From positions 1-43,675 of the forward strand of contig JANQPD010000084.1 in NCBI GenBank assembly GCA_028285465.1: a stretch of DNA of 43,675 nt, written 5' to 3'. Both the position numbers and the translations under genes were made by a program. The DNA is from Owenweeksia sp. Its GTDB lineage: Bacteria; Bacteroidota; Bacteroidia; Flavobacteriales; Schleiferiaceae. This document shows, piece after piece, positions 6,082 to 14,112 of this stretch. Numbering within the stretch: the stretch's first letter is position 1; the number at the start of each line of letters is the position of its first letter. The notes beneath the pieces were generated by a model. That model made no database searches. It worked only from the letters and a program-made list of their open reading frames with translations, and was not told the DNA's origin.

Positions 6082-6132
6082 TTCATTAAAGAAATCTCTA
6101 TTTGCATGTGCATTTTTATTAAAACACAGCTA

Positions 6133-6448
6133 TTGAGGCAGGATTCGGCATAGTAAAAAGATGTTTTTATGAGAGAATACTTTTACAAAATATAATCGTA
6201 TATTCTTCCTATGCACGATAATCGTTCCAACCCGGGAAAAAACGAAGGGATCATTCATTCGTAAAATGTGAGCAATTACCTGACAAAGGAGCAATCTGTA
6301 TACAGTTGCATTATTTCTGCGGGCGTTTTTCTTTTTCCCACAGACCCGCCTGTGGAAAGTGCCTTAATCTTAATATGCTTTTTTGACACAGAAGGCCTTT
6401 TCTAAAACTTTTTTTGGCGTACTTCGTTTCCGTATAAAATCAATAACG
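6133..6448. other. Intergenic region
   Basis: No convincing gene. It contains a small hairpin, CCACAG (6338-6343) with CTGTGG (6350-6355), without a clear T-run, and AT-rich sequence that may hold the promoter of the lipoprotein gene at 6449. It probably includes sequence left when the truncated PKD gene lost its 5' part. Confidence 0.4.
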
Positions 6449-7291
6449 ATGAAAAGAACAACAATACTCACCTTGGCATCCGCCAGTCTACTCTGGGCCT
6501 GCAATACCACTCCTGTGCAAACGGAAGAAACGGTAGACCCTCCCGTAGAAAACGAAGAAGTGGTGGCAGAACCCGAGCACGATGCGCCCGAAAGCTATGC
6601 GAAAGAAGGGATCAAAATTTACCCCGCTCCCTCCTCTCCGCAATATCCGGGCGCCAAGCTGACCTTGCAAAAACCGGAAAGCGGCAGCAAGATCAACTCT
6701 GGTCCGGTAGCTTTTGAGTTCAGTGTAGAACAATATGAACTAGGCGTGCAAACAGCAGATGCAGCCGATAAAGAGCTGGCCAATAGCGCCAAGGGCCAGC
6801 ATATCCATTTAATTGTAGACAACAGTCCCTACTCGGCTCATTATATGCCGGGGCTTGAGAAGGAGTTTGAAGCCGGTACACACTATGCGATCGCCTTTTT
6901 ATCGCGTTCGTACCACGAAAGTGTAAAAAGCCCCGGGGCTTTCCAGGTATTCCAGTTTAGCACAGGAGAACTTATAGAAGATGTAAGCTATGATCTGTCG
7001 CAGCCCATGCTGTTTTACAGCCGCCCCAAAGGGGAGTACAAAGGAGCCGACACCAAAAAGGTGTTGTTTGACTTTTACCTGCATAATGTAGAGCTGGCCC
7101 CTGACGGATATTCGGTGATGCTCACCATCAATGAAACACTGGAATTTGAATTTGATGCCTGGCAACCTTATATTATAGAGGGACTGCCCATGGGAGAGAA
7201 TACGTTTGAAATTAAACTGGTAGATGCCAAGGGTACTGCCGTGAACCCTACCATAAACCTGGTGAAGCGCACTTTTACTCTCAGCCCGTAA
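6449..7291 (+). CDS. Conserved lipoprotein of unknown function
   Basis: A 280-residue lipoprotein with a signal peptide ending in S-L-L-W-A-C (acylated cysteine at 18). An acidic linker rich in E, V and P (20-50) is followed by a soluble domain. The segment G-Q-H-I-H-L-I-V-D-N resembles the conserved histidine-containing strand of DUF4399-like domains, and a second half begins near Y-D-L-S-Q-P and ends with a beta-rich sandwich-like stretch. I place it loosely with that group; no enzymatic motif is evident. ATG 6449 is chosen over the upstream TTG at 6383 because it starts directly at the signal peptide. A terminator follows. Confidence 0.75.
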   Translation: MKRTTILTLASASLLWACNTTPVQTEETVDPPVENEEVVAEPEHDAPESYAKEGIKIYPAPSSPQYPGAKLTLQKPESGSKINSGPVAFEFSVEQYELGVQTADAADKELANSAKGQHIHLIVDNSPYSAHYMPGLEKEFEAGTHYAIAFLSRSYHESVKSPGAFQVFQFSTGELIEDVSYDLSQPMLFYSRPKGEYKGADTKKVLFDFYLHNVELAPDGYSVMLTINETLEFEFDAWQPYIIEGLPMGENTFEIKLVDAKGTAVNPTINLVKRTFTLSP

Positions 7292-7316
7292 AAGCGTTCA
7301 CATTTTTCGCTTGTTG

Positions 7317-7346
7317 AAAACCACCTTTAAGGGTGGTTTTTCTTTT
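7317..7346 (+). terminator. Intrinsic terminator
   Basis: AAAACCACC (7317-7325) pairs with GGTGGTTTT across a short loop and runs into T residues, 26 bases after the lipoprotein stop. Confidence 0.8.
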
Positions 7347-7381
7347 TAGCACTAAATTATGGTAAAAATCACGCGTCTTTT

Positions 7382-7413
7382 TTGAGGAATTCCACCTCCG
7401 GCCCTTATTTTCG
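7382..7413 (+). promoter_or_regulatory. Promoter of the T9SS gene at 7446
   Basis: TTG (7382-7384), a 21-base spacer and TATTTTCG (7406-7413) match the Bacteroidota TTG/TAnnTTTG pattern with one change. The start codon is 33 bases downstream. Confidence 0.55.
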
Positions 7414-7445
7414 CTGTTTATTTAATCCTTAATGAACATAACAAA

Positions 7446-8420
7446 ATGAAAAAATTAGTATTCGCTTTTGCAGCTCTGATGAGCTTCAATGCTTTTGCCC
7501 AAGAAGCTGTACAGGGAGAATTGCCGGCTCGTTTTCTCACTACAAATCTTCAACAAGCAGCAAAAACTGCAGCCGCCACGGACACTATCCTTCCTCCCTT
7601 TACGTGCTCATCGCCAAATGATCTTTTAACATTTTATACAATAAATGATACGATCATTACAGGGGCTTTTGATCTTGGTGGCGGAGCTTCCATTACTGAG
7701 GTTGGCCAGGCATTGAACTTAGATGGTGACCCCCTGGAAGTGTATGGTATCATAGGGTTGACTCTTTTTAAAGAGGAGGGTGTAAACAAAGGTTCTTTCA
7801 CAACATCCCTTTACGATACCACTGGCGGGATTGCTGCTGCTCCTATGGCTACCTCCAACGCTGTAGCCTTTGATAACGTGAGCGACACAGCTGCGGCTTC
7901 ACTCTTTACGCATTTTACTTTTTCCTCGCCTGTTACAGTAAATGCTCCTTTCTGGGCTACCATTGAGGTAGATAATGGCTCCGACAGGCTCTCTCTTGCA
8001 TCTACAGCCAACGGCTGCGGTGGTGCTTCCATTTTCAAGACAAATCAGAGCAGCAACTGGTCCAATTATAGCGGCACATTTTCCGTAGGTGGGGCTCCGG
8101 TTCAATTCTCCATACATCTGTGGGCCGAAGTTGATGATGCTACAATAGGCCTGGATAAAAACCTGATCTCAAGAAAAGGCCTTGAGCTATACCCCAACCC
8201 CGCTCATAATACAGCCACTATTAAGTATGAGTTAGCGAATGAAAACAACGTGACGCTGTCTATTCAGGACATGAGCGGAAGAGTAGTTTTCACTAAGCGT
8301 TATGAAGCTAATGGCACCCAGGAAATTGAGCTTGACCTGAGCAGTTTCCAATCTGGCATCTATACCTATCAGGTAGTAGGTGAGAAAAAACAACTTAACG
8401 GTGTTTTTGTAAAAGAATAG
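7446..8420 (+). CDS. Secreted protein with T9SS type A sorting domain
   Basis: A 324-residue protein. The signal peptide (1-19) ends A-F-A-Q. The central part (about 45-235) is a beta-rich domain of low complexity in A, G, S and T that I do not recognise. The C-terminal 80 residues (from L-E-L-Y-P-N-P-A) are a T9SS type A sorting domain, with the usual G-x-Y-T-Y-Q-V and final K-Q-L-N-G-V-F-V-K-E strand. It is therefore exported by the Sec system and then through the type IX machinery to the cell surface or medium. It is monocistronic, with a promoter upstream and a strong terminator downstream. The central domain contains paired cysteines that may form disulfides. Confidence 0.88.
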   Translation: MKKLVFAFAALMSFNAFAQEAVQGELPARFLTTNLQQAAKTAAATDTILPPFTCSSPNDLLTFYTINDTIITGAFDLGGGASITEVGQALNLDGDPLEVYGIIGLTLFKEEGVNKGSFTTSLYDTTGGIAAAPMATSNAVAFDNVSDTAAASLFTHFTFSSPVTVNAPFWATIEVDNGSDRLSLASTANGCGGASIFKTNQSSNWSNYSGTFSVGGAPVQFSIHLWAEVDDATIGLDKNLISRKGLELYPNPAHNTATIKYELANENNVTLSIQDMSGRVVFTKRYEANGTQEIELDLSSFQSGIYTYQVVGEKKQLNGVFVKE

Positions 8421-8439
8421 AAATTACTTCTTACACATA

Positions 8440-8474
8440 AAAAAGGCGGATGAGGTTACCTCATCCGCCTTTTT
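8440..8474 (+). terminator. Strong intrinsic terminator
   Basis: GGCGGATGAGG (8445-8455) and CCTCATCCGCC (8459-8469) form a perfect 11-base stem on a TTA loop, flanked by five A and five T residues. It can act in both directions, and so may also end transcription of the gene at 8499-9236. Confidence 0.92.
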
Positions 8475-8498
8475 GTTTATACATATCCTAAGCCCCGT

Positions 8499-9236
8499 TT
8501 AAGAGGCCGGGGCTTTTTTCTTTCGCACATTTATGTTCACTACTTCTACGGCCAGAGAGAAAGCTACTGCTGCATAAATGTATCCTTTAGAGATGTGCTG
8601 ATGCAACCCATCCGCGATCAAGACAAAGCCAATCAGGATCAGAAAAGCCAGGGCCAGTATCTGCAAGGTCGGGTATTTTTCTATAAAGCGCGCAATACGC
8701 CCGGAAAAAACCAGCATCACGATCAAAGAGATCACTACCGCTAGAATCATAATGATGATCTCATTCGTCATGCCAATGGCAGTAAGGATGGAGTCAAAAG
8801 AAAAAACGATATCCAGCAAACCTATTTGGAGGATGATGGCCGCAAAACTTCTCTGTGCGGCTGATTTCATCTGCTCCTTTTCTCCTTCCCTTCCCCCCTC
8901 TTCTATCTTGTGGTGTATTTCACTGGTGCTCTTCCCAATGAGAAAAAAGCCCCCCAGCAATAAAACAAGATCACGCCCGGTAGCCTCAAACCCAAATACT
9001 TCAAAAAGAGGTCGTGTAAAACCTATTATCCACGTAATGCCCAACAGCATTACAATACGTAGGATAAGCGCCAGGGCAATACCGGCTGTACGGGCTTTCT
9101 CCCGGTTTTTTTCGGGAAGTTTATTGGTAAGCAGGGATATGAAAATGATGTTGTCAATACCCAATACGATTTCCAACAAACTAAGTGTAAGCAACGAGAC
9201 CCAGGCCGAGGGTTCCAGAAAAATTTCGAATGACAT
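8499..9236 (-). CDS. TerC family integral membrane protein
   Basis: A 245-residue protein with about seven transmembrane segments. The TerC signature is clear: an acidic E-I-V-L-G-I-D-N-I-I-F segment near residue 25 and a second D-I-V-F-S-F-D-S-I-L-T segment near 143-153, both thought to line a metal path. TerC-like proteins are linked to tellurite resistance and, better supported, to manganese efflux and metallation of exported enzymes; which applies here cannot be told. A cytosolic charged loop (about 105-125) separates the two halves. There is no other ter gene nearby, so a tellurite operon is unlikely. The gene ends at an A-rich region opposite the terminator at 8440-8474. Confidence 0.9.
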   Translation of the reverse strand: MSFEIFLEPSAWVSLLTLSLLEIVLGIDNIIFISLLTNKLPEKNREKARTAGIALALILRIVMLLGITWIIGFTRPLFEVFGFEATGRDLVLLLGGFFLIGKSTSEIHHKIEEGGREGEKEQMKSAAQRSFAAIILQIGLLDIVFSFDSILTAIGMTNEIIIMILAVVISLIVMLVFSGRIARFIEKYPTLQILALAFLILIGFVLIADGLHQHISKGYIYAAVAFSLAVEVVNINVRKKKAPAS

Positions 9237-9256
9237 ATCGGTGATGATTTTAGATT

Positions 9257-9294
9257 AAAAAAGGCGCTTCTCTTGCAACAAGAGTAAGCGCCTC
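9257..9294 (-). terminator. Intrinsic terminator of the M49 peptidase gene
   Basis: On the minus strand, AGGCGCTT and CTCTTG pair with CAAGAG and AAGCGCCT around a TTG loop, with one extra A, and are followed by six T residues. It lies 22 bases past the stop at 9316. Confidence 0.9.
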
Positions 9295-9315
9295 AGGTTT
9301 TTTACAACATTTGTT

Positions 9316-11340
9316 TTACTCGCTTAGAAAGGAGTACTTCTCGCCAAACCACAACATCTGGTCGGTAAAGTTATCGGGGTATTCCACACGCACATCCGTT
9401 ATTTCTTCTCCCTCGGTTACCGGCACCAGCACGGGCTGAATAAAGCCCTGGTAAGGGGCCAGGTTGAACTTTTCAGCCCTGGCCAATACCTCTTTGTGAA
9501 GCCCGGCATCTACCTGCACACCGTATTTCTCCACCAGGTCGCGGCCGGCCGCATAGTCTCCTTCCGACTTGATGCGCTGAATTTCCCGCAACTGCCGGCC
9601 GAAGATCGTGCGCAGGGCAGCGTAATCGTTCACCACAAAATAGGTTTTTCCGTCCAGTACTTTTTTCTCGATCACATTCTGTTCCTTACCCATTTCGTAG
9701 GCCCATGCCGCCACCAACTGGCGGTTGCGCATATGGTCTTCTTCGATCACCTCTCCGGGCTGTAACCTGCGCAGCTGTAGCATCATGCCATTGCGAATGT
9801 AGCTGTCATATTCGGCTTTGCCTACCTCGTTGCTTTCGACTAAGCCCAGTTCAATTAATTTGGGGTCCATCAGGTAATAGAGGGCTACCAGGTCAGCACG
9901 TCCTTCTTCAAGTGTACTGGCGTAGTTCTTCAGCGTTTCTTTAGGTGTGCCTATACCCGGGTTCAGCCTGCCTGAAGCATGCCCTACTACCTCGTGCAAG
10001 GCAGTGTGCATTTTGCTGGCTACCTCTCCATGTTTCTTTGCTCGCTCCAATTCTTCCGTGCTGAAGACAAATTCCTCCAAGAACCCTTCCCCGCGCGCGT
10101 GTTCATACGCGTTTTCAATATTGGCCAGGCTTACCGACTTAGAACCATGTTCCGTCCTGATCCAATTGGCATTAGGCAGGTTTACCCCTATAGGAGTAGC
10201 GGGAGTAGTGGCTCCTGCTTCTCCGGCTACCGAAACCATTTTATAGGATACCCCCTTTACATCCGGTTTTTTATGCGCATCCATAATAGGTGAATGGTCT
10301 TCAAAAAACTTGATGTTGTCGCTCAAAACAGCCATTTTACGGCTGGCATCAAAGTCTTTGATCTGCACCACGGTTTCATAAGTCGCTTTATAGCCCAGGG
10401 GATCGTCATACACCTCGATAAAAGAATTGATGTAGTCGATGTCTCCTGCCGTATCGTTTACCCAGGCGATGTTATACGCATCCCAGGTTTCCAGGTCCCC
10501 TGTGCGGTAGTATTCGATCAACAGATCCAGGGCTTTTGCCTGCTGCTCATTTTCAGCTACCGTTTTGGCCTTTTCCAACCAGTATATGATCTGCGTAATG
10601 GCTTTTCCGTACATGCCATCGGCTGTCCACTTTCTTTCCTCTATCCCGTTTGCCGCGCGTACCAGTTTTGAGTTAAGCCCATATGAAATAGGACGTGGAT
10701 CATTCTTATCGATCTTCTCCGCATAAAAATCCACCGCTTCCTGCTCGGTAATGTCGGGATCGTAGAAGTTCACAGCCGAAGCCAGCAACAGATCTTCTTT
10801 GGGGTCCTTACTCACTTTCTTCATATCCCGGTCGTTGAAGATCACCTCAAAAGCTTCCGGGCTCATGCTCGCCCCGGTCTCTTCCAGCAAACCTTTTAGG
10901 TAGGTCCGGTCGAACCCAGGTTTGAACTTGATGTTGGAGTAATGGTGGTGGATGCCGTTGCTAAACCATACCCGCTTCATATACACCATAAAGTTTTCCC
11001 AGTCTTTGCTGTCCTTATCCCCTTTGTATTCTTTTACAATAGTTTCCAGCGCACGGCGGATCTCGAGGTTATGCCTGTAAAACTGATCCCAGGTAATGTC
11101 ACGGCCCGAAAGCCCTGCTTGCGTGAGGTAGTACACCAGCTTTTTCTGACGCAGGTCTAACTCTTCCCATCCCGGAATTTGAAAGCGCAGGATGCGCAGG
11201 TCGGCAAATTGTTCATTCGTCCATTTAAAATCCTCCATAGGTTCTTCTGTAGTTTTAGCAGTTTCTGTTTCTTCATTTGGCGCGGAATTACACGCGGCAA
11301 ACAGCATACAAACACCTGCTATAAGGCTTAGTTTTTTCAT
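9316..11340 (-). CDS. M49 family (dipeptidyl peptidase III-like) lipoprotein
   Basis: A 674-residue zinc peptidase. The signal peptide ends in M-L-F-A-A-C (lipid cysteine at 17), so it is an envelope lipoprotein. The zinc motif H-E-V-V-G-H (449-454) has the M49 spacing H-E-x-x-G-H, and the second motif E-E-G-R-A-D (478-483) supplies the third ligand. M49 enzymes remove dipeptides from peptide N-termini, here probably in nutrient peptide breakdown. Length fits the family. The long upstream frame to 11448 is rejected: a promoter (TTG-19-TACCTTCG, 11399-11370) lies inside it, and the signal peptide starts at ATG 11340. Bacteroidota homologues are often mislabelled in databases as dihydrofolate reductase. 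Confidence 0.92.
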   Translation of the reverse strand: MKKLSLIAGVCMLFAACNSAPNEETETAKTTEEPMEDFKWTNEQFADLRILRFQIPGWEELDLRQKKLVYYLTQAGLSGRDITWDQFYRHNLEIRRALETIVKEYKGDKDSKDWENFMVYMKRVWFSNGIHHHYSNIKFKPGFDRTYLKGLLEETGASMSPEAFEVIFNDRDMKKVSKDPKEDLLLASAVNFYDPDITEQEAVDFYAEKIDKNDPRPISYGLNSKLVRAANGIEERKWTADGMYGKAITQIIYWLEKAKTVAENEQQAKALDLLIEYYRTGDLETWDAYNIAWVNDTAGDIDYINSFIEVYDDPLGYKATYETVVQIKDFDASRKMAVLSDNIKFFEDHSPIMDAHKKPDVKGVSYKMVSVAGEAGATTPATPIGVNLPNANWIRTEHGSKSVSLANIENAYEHARGEGFLEEFVFSTEELERAKKHGEVASKMHTALHEVVGHASGRLNPGIGTPKETLKNYASTLEEGRADLVALYYLMDPKLIELGLVESNEVGKAEYDSYIRNGMMLQLRRLQPGEVIEEDHMRNRQLVAAWAYEMGKEQNVIEKKVLDGKTYFVVNDYAALRTIFGRQLREIQRIKSEGDYAAGRDLVEKYGVQVDAGLHKEVLARAEKFNLAPYQGFIQPVLVPVTEGEEITDVRVEYPDNFTDQMLWFGEKYSFLSE

Positions 11341-11369
11341 AATGTGTGAAATCCTGTTTTTTGAAGTTT

Positions 11370-11399
11370 CGAAGGTAAGGATAAAGCGGTATGTCCCAA
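11370..11399 (-). promoter_or_regulatory. Promoter of the M49 peptidase gene
   Basis: TTG (11399-11397), a 19-base spacer and TACCTTCG (11377-11370) on the minus strand fit the Bacteroidota consensus with one change. The start site would fall about 20 bases before ATG 11340. Confidence 0.6.
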
Positions 11400-11457
11400 G
11401 CCGGACACCAGTTTGATTACGGTAAGGGGGTCCCCTCGAAAGATTCAAACAGGAGAT

Positions 11458-11507
11458 AAAAAGTCCTGAATTTCTTCAAGGCTTAGTCATGCGGAGAGAG
11501 AGGGATT
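11458..11507 (-). repeat. Duplicate of the tRNA-Ser 3' end and its terminator
   Basis: Fifty bases repeat 11613-11662 with one mismatch. The last 43 bases of each copy are identical and include the 3' acceptor strand and part of the T arm of tRNA-Ser plus the downstream hairpin. The identity stops inside the tRNA T arm. Confidence 0.85.
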
Positions 11508-11595
11508 AGTTGCGCAGCATCCCATTTCCAATGGTGCGCAACTGCGTTCGCCAGCTCAGGTCGAACCCCGGGGTTCTCATCCCTGTCTGCTTTTG
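11508..11595 (-). pseudogene. Degenerate tRNA-like remnant, possibly Ser(GGA)
   Basis: Directly upstream (minus strand) of the duplicated tRNA 3' end. It contains an anticodon-loop-like TTGGAAA between CCA and TGG and a D-arm-like G-A-G-C-T-G-G-C-G-A-A, but no proper acceptor 5' strand or T arm. A 9-base perfect inverted repeat (11508-11516 with 11535-11543) brackets the loop. It may be a decayed second serine tRNA gene, but the assignment is tentative. Confidence 0.35.
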
Positions 11596-11610
11596 ATAGG
11601 ATATGAAAAC

Positions 11611-11640
11611 AAAAAAAGCCCTGAATTTCTTCAAGGCTTA
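11611..11640 (-). terminator. Terminator of tRNA-Ser
   Basis: On the minus strand AAGCCTTGAA and TTCAGGGCTT form a 10-base stem with one mismatch, followed by seven T residues. It lies 7 bases past the tRNA. Confidence 0.7.
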
Positions 11641-11646
11641 GTCATG

Positions 11647-11731
11647 CGGAGAGAGAGGGATTCGAACCCCCGGACCCGTGAAGGTCAATGGTTTTCAAGA
11701 CCACCGCATTCGACCACTCTGCCATCTCTCC
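11647..11731 (-). tRNA. tRNA-Ser, anticodon UGA
   Basis: An 85-base class II tRNA. The acceptor arms GGAGAGA and TCTCTCC pair, the discriminator base is G (typical of serine tRNAs), and the anticodon TGA is at 11697-11695 in the loop CTTGAAA. A long variable arm and a T arm with GGTTCGAATCC are present. The 3' CCA is not encoded. It decodes UCA and, by wobble, other UCN codons. Confidence 0.95.
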
Positions 11732-11849
11732 AACGCGTACAGAAAGCGTGCTTTCTGAGGGGGGCAAAAGTAAAAACTTTTTCCTTTTGCCCAGCACCCG
11801 CTGCTATTTTTTGGAATGTTAACTTTGTATCAGACTAAAACATAAGGAC

Positions 11850-13355
11850 ATGACGTTTTTCCGGTTTTTTCTCCTCTTTTTCCTACTGGCTCAGCTTCCC
11901 CTCAATGCCAAAAATTTAGGGGTAAGCATTAGTTATGCCCGCTTTATGGCGCAAGACAATCAACCTTATGTGGAACTTTATTTTGCTTTGAACAGCCAAA
12001 GCCTACGGTTTAAACCGCAACCCAATGGGAAATACCGGGCGGCCCTGGACGTACTGGTGACCTTCTCTAAGGATGCACAAATTGCAGCAGCTACCAAGTT
12101 CCGGATCAAAAGCGCCCTGGTAGAAGACACCCTGCTGATAGCGCCGGTCCTGCTACACCAGGAGCGCATCGCTTTGGAAAACGGACAGTACCTCATGTTT
12201 ATGGAACTTATTGACGCACATGATACCAGCCAGTCTTACCCGGTAGAACAAAAGATTAAAATAGACTTTTCCTCTTCCGCCTTAAGCTCATCAGACCTGG
12301 TGCTCCTGGAACGTTTTGAAGCGGCAACCGTCCCCGGCGCTTTTACCAAGTCCGGCTACAACCTCTTTCCGATCATTACTTCAGGTATAACCTACCTCCC
12401 TCCCTCCTTTAACCAACTGCATTTTTATGCAGAACTGTATCGCACTGCAGAAGTTTTAGGGGAAAACACTTCTTATGCTTACCAGTATTTTTTGATCAAT
12501 GCAAAAACACAAGAAAAGCTAAGGGACTACGGCCGCATAAAAAAAGTAAAAACCAGCAAAGTACACCCCGTACTCCACAGTATAGCCCTGGATAAGCTCT
12601 CTACCGGCACCTATGAGTTAGTGGTACAGGTACTGAACAGCAAAGGCGAGGTAGTGCACGAGAAAAACACGCTCTTTATTAAGGAGGCCAACCCCAAACC
12701 TTTGGAAGAAATTTTAGCCAGTGCCACAGGTAATCCTTCAAACTTTGCCTCCAAAATCGGTCAGGTAGACACCCTCTACGAATACCTCAATTACCTTACG
12801 GTGATCGGCAACGAAGCGGAAAAGAAAACGATAAAAGAAGTGCAACAACGCAGAGACCAGGAGGAAATGCAAAACTACCTGTATGGTTTTTGGGAGCAAA
12901 AGTTTCCCGCCCAAGCGGAAGAGATCTGGAAACGTTACCTGAACGTGGTAGTGTATGCAAATAAAGAATTCGGTACACGCATCCAAAAGGGATACCTCAC
13001 AGACAGGGGATATGCCTACCTGGTTTACGGAGCACCTGCACAGATGGAAGACCGCAAAATGGAACCCACTCTACCTCCTTACCAGATCTGGCATTACCAT
13101 AACATCAATACCCCCTGGGCCATCCGGCAAACCAACCGCATTTTTGTGTTTGCCGAATTTCAGCACTCCTCGAACGATTACGAACTGATCCACAGCACGG
13201 CCATTGGCGAGTTAAAAAACCACCGTTGGCGTTACCAACTGGCGAACGGCAAACTGGGTGGCGGCAGCAACATAGACAACGGCCAACTGGAAATGGGAGA
13301 TGAGTTTGGCAGCCGGTTAAACAACAATACCTTGATCATGGACCGGGGAAATTAA
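11850..13355 (+). CDS. GWxTD domain-containing secreted protein
   Basis: A 501-residue protein with an N-terminal signal peptide (about 1-20, ending L-N-A-K). The first 280 residues are beta-rich. The C-terminal 130 residues form a GWxTD domain, a family found almost only in Bacteroidota; its signature here is G-Y-L-T-D-R-G-Y-A-Y-L-V-Y-G (381-394), with tyrosine in place of tryptophan. The domain's function is not known. The sequence TAACTTTG (11820-11827) upstream matches the -7 promoter element. No terminator is seen after it, and pdxH follows after 31 bases, so the two may be co-transcribed. Confidence 0.88.
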   Translation: MTFFRFFLLFFLLAQLPLNAKNLGVSISYARFMAQDNQPYVELYFALNSQSLRFKPQPNGKYRAALDVLVTFSKDAQIAAATKFRIKSALVEDTLLIAPVLLHQERIALENGQYLMFMELIDAHDTSQSYPVEQKIKIDFSSSALSSSDLVLLERFEAATVPGAFTKSGYNLFPIITSGITYLPPSFNQLHFYAELYRTAEVLGENTSYAYQYFLINAKTQEKLRDYGRIKKVKTSKVHPVLHSIALDKLSTGTYELVVQVLNSKGEVVHEKNTLFIKEANPKPLEEILASATGNPSNFASKIGQVDTLYEYLNYLTVIGNEAEKKTIKEVQQRRDQEEMQNYLYGFWEQKFPAQAEEIWKRYLNVVVYANKEFGTRIQKGYLTDRGYAYLVYGAPAQMEDRKMEPTLPPYQIWHYHNINTPWAIRQTNRIFVFAEFQHSSNDYELIHSTAIGELKNHRWRYQLANGKLGGGSNIDNGQLEMGDEFGSRLNNNTLIMDRGN

Positions 13356-13386
13356 AACCTCTGTGCAGAGCTTTATACCGCCAGCA

Positions 13387-13968
13387 ATGGAAATACAGCC
13401 TATCTCACTTTTTGAAAGATGGTTTGATAGAGAACGGGCCGCTTCCCGCGCCGCTCTCCCTTCTGCTTGTTGTCTTTCTACCCAAGGAACAGACGGTTTT
13501 CCCAATGCCCGCTTTGTTTCACTAAAAGAAATAGTTGACGACCATTTCATTATAACCACTTCTTTGCTTTCAAAAAAAGGCATTGAAATAGCCGCATTAA
13601 ACAAAGTAGCGCTCACTTTTTGGTGGGCAACAACACAAAAACAGGTGAGGGTACAAGGAGTAGCCACACAGATCCCAGAGCCTCAGGCAGAGAAATACTT
13701 TAACGAACGCAGCTCAGACAGCCAGATCGTTTCAAACATAAGCACACAGGGAAAGGAGATCGACAAGCCCCAAACCCTTGAGGAAGTGTTTGCCCGTGTG
13801 AAATCTGCAAAGAGCAAACAAAAACTGACCCGCCCAAAGGACTGGGGTGGGTATGCCATTGCCCCGGTACGCATGGAATTCCTGGAATTTGCCCCGACAC
13901 GTTTACACCGCAGGAAATTGTTTGAGCGCATCGATCAACAATGGACCTCCCGGTACATCCAACCCTAA
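13387..13968 (+). CDS. pdxH: Pyridoxine/pyridoxamine 5'-phosphate oxidase family protein
   Basis: A 193-residue flavoprotein-like protein. PdxH oxidises pyridoxine- or pyridoxamine-5'-phosphate to the cofactor pyridoxal phosphate, using FMN. The N-terminal FMN-binding region is visible (N-A-R-F-V-S-L-K near 37-44, then a T-F-W-W and Q-V-R-V-Q-G strand). The C-terminal dimerisation part has W-G-G-Y and the substrate segment R-L-H-R-R, where R-L-H-D-R is usual. It is a little shorter than typical PdxH. ATG 13387 is preferred over GTG 13363. The D-to-R change leaves some doubt about exact substrate. Confidence 0.82.
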   Translation: MEIQPISLFERWFDRERAASRAALPSACCLSTQGTDGFPNARFVSLKEIVDDHFIITTSLLSKKGIEIAALNKVALTFWWATTQKQVRVQGVATQIPEPQAEKYFNERSSDSQIVSNISTQGKEIDKPQTLEEVFARVKSAKSKQKLTRPKDWGGYAIAPVRMEFLEFAPTRLHRRKLFERIDQQWTSRYIQP

Positions 13969-14112
13969 GTAAAACGCGAGTTCGCTATGCATCCCGTACG
14001 CAAAAGGGTTTACTCAGCCTGTTACGACATTCCTATACATCAAACCCACACTAATAAAAACTGTAGCTGCCCCCTGTTTACCGATCGGGATAATTAGGGT
14101 ATTTTCGCGGCC

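Noticed and set aside
8490..8515. AAGCCCCG/CGGGGCTT hairpin as a second terminator for the TerC gene
   Set aside because: It spans the stop codon of the gene, and no T-run follows on the minus strand; the hairpin at 8440-8474 is the better candidate.
11593..11838. A protein gene across the tRNA region
   Set aside because: It overlaps the tRNA and its terminator on the opposite strand and has no protein-like features.
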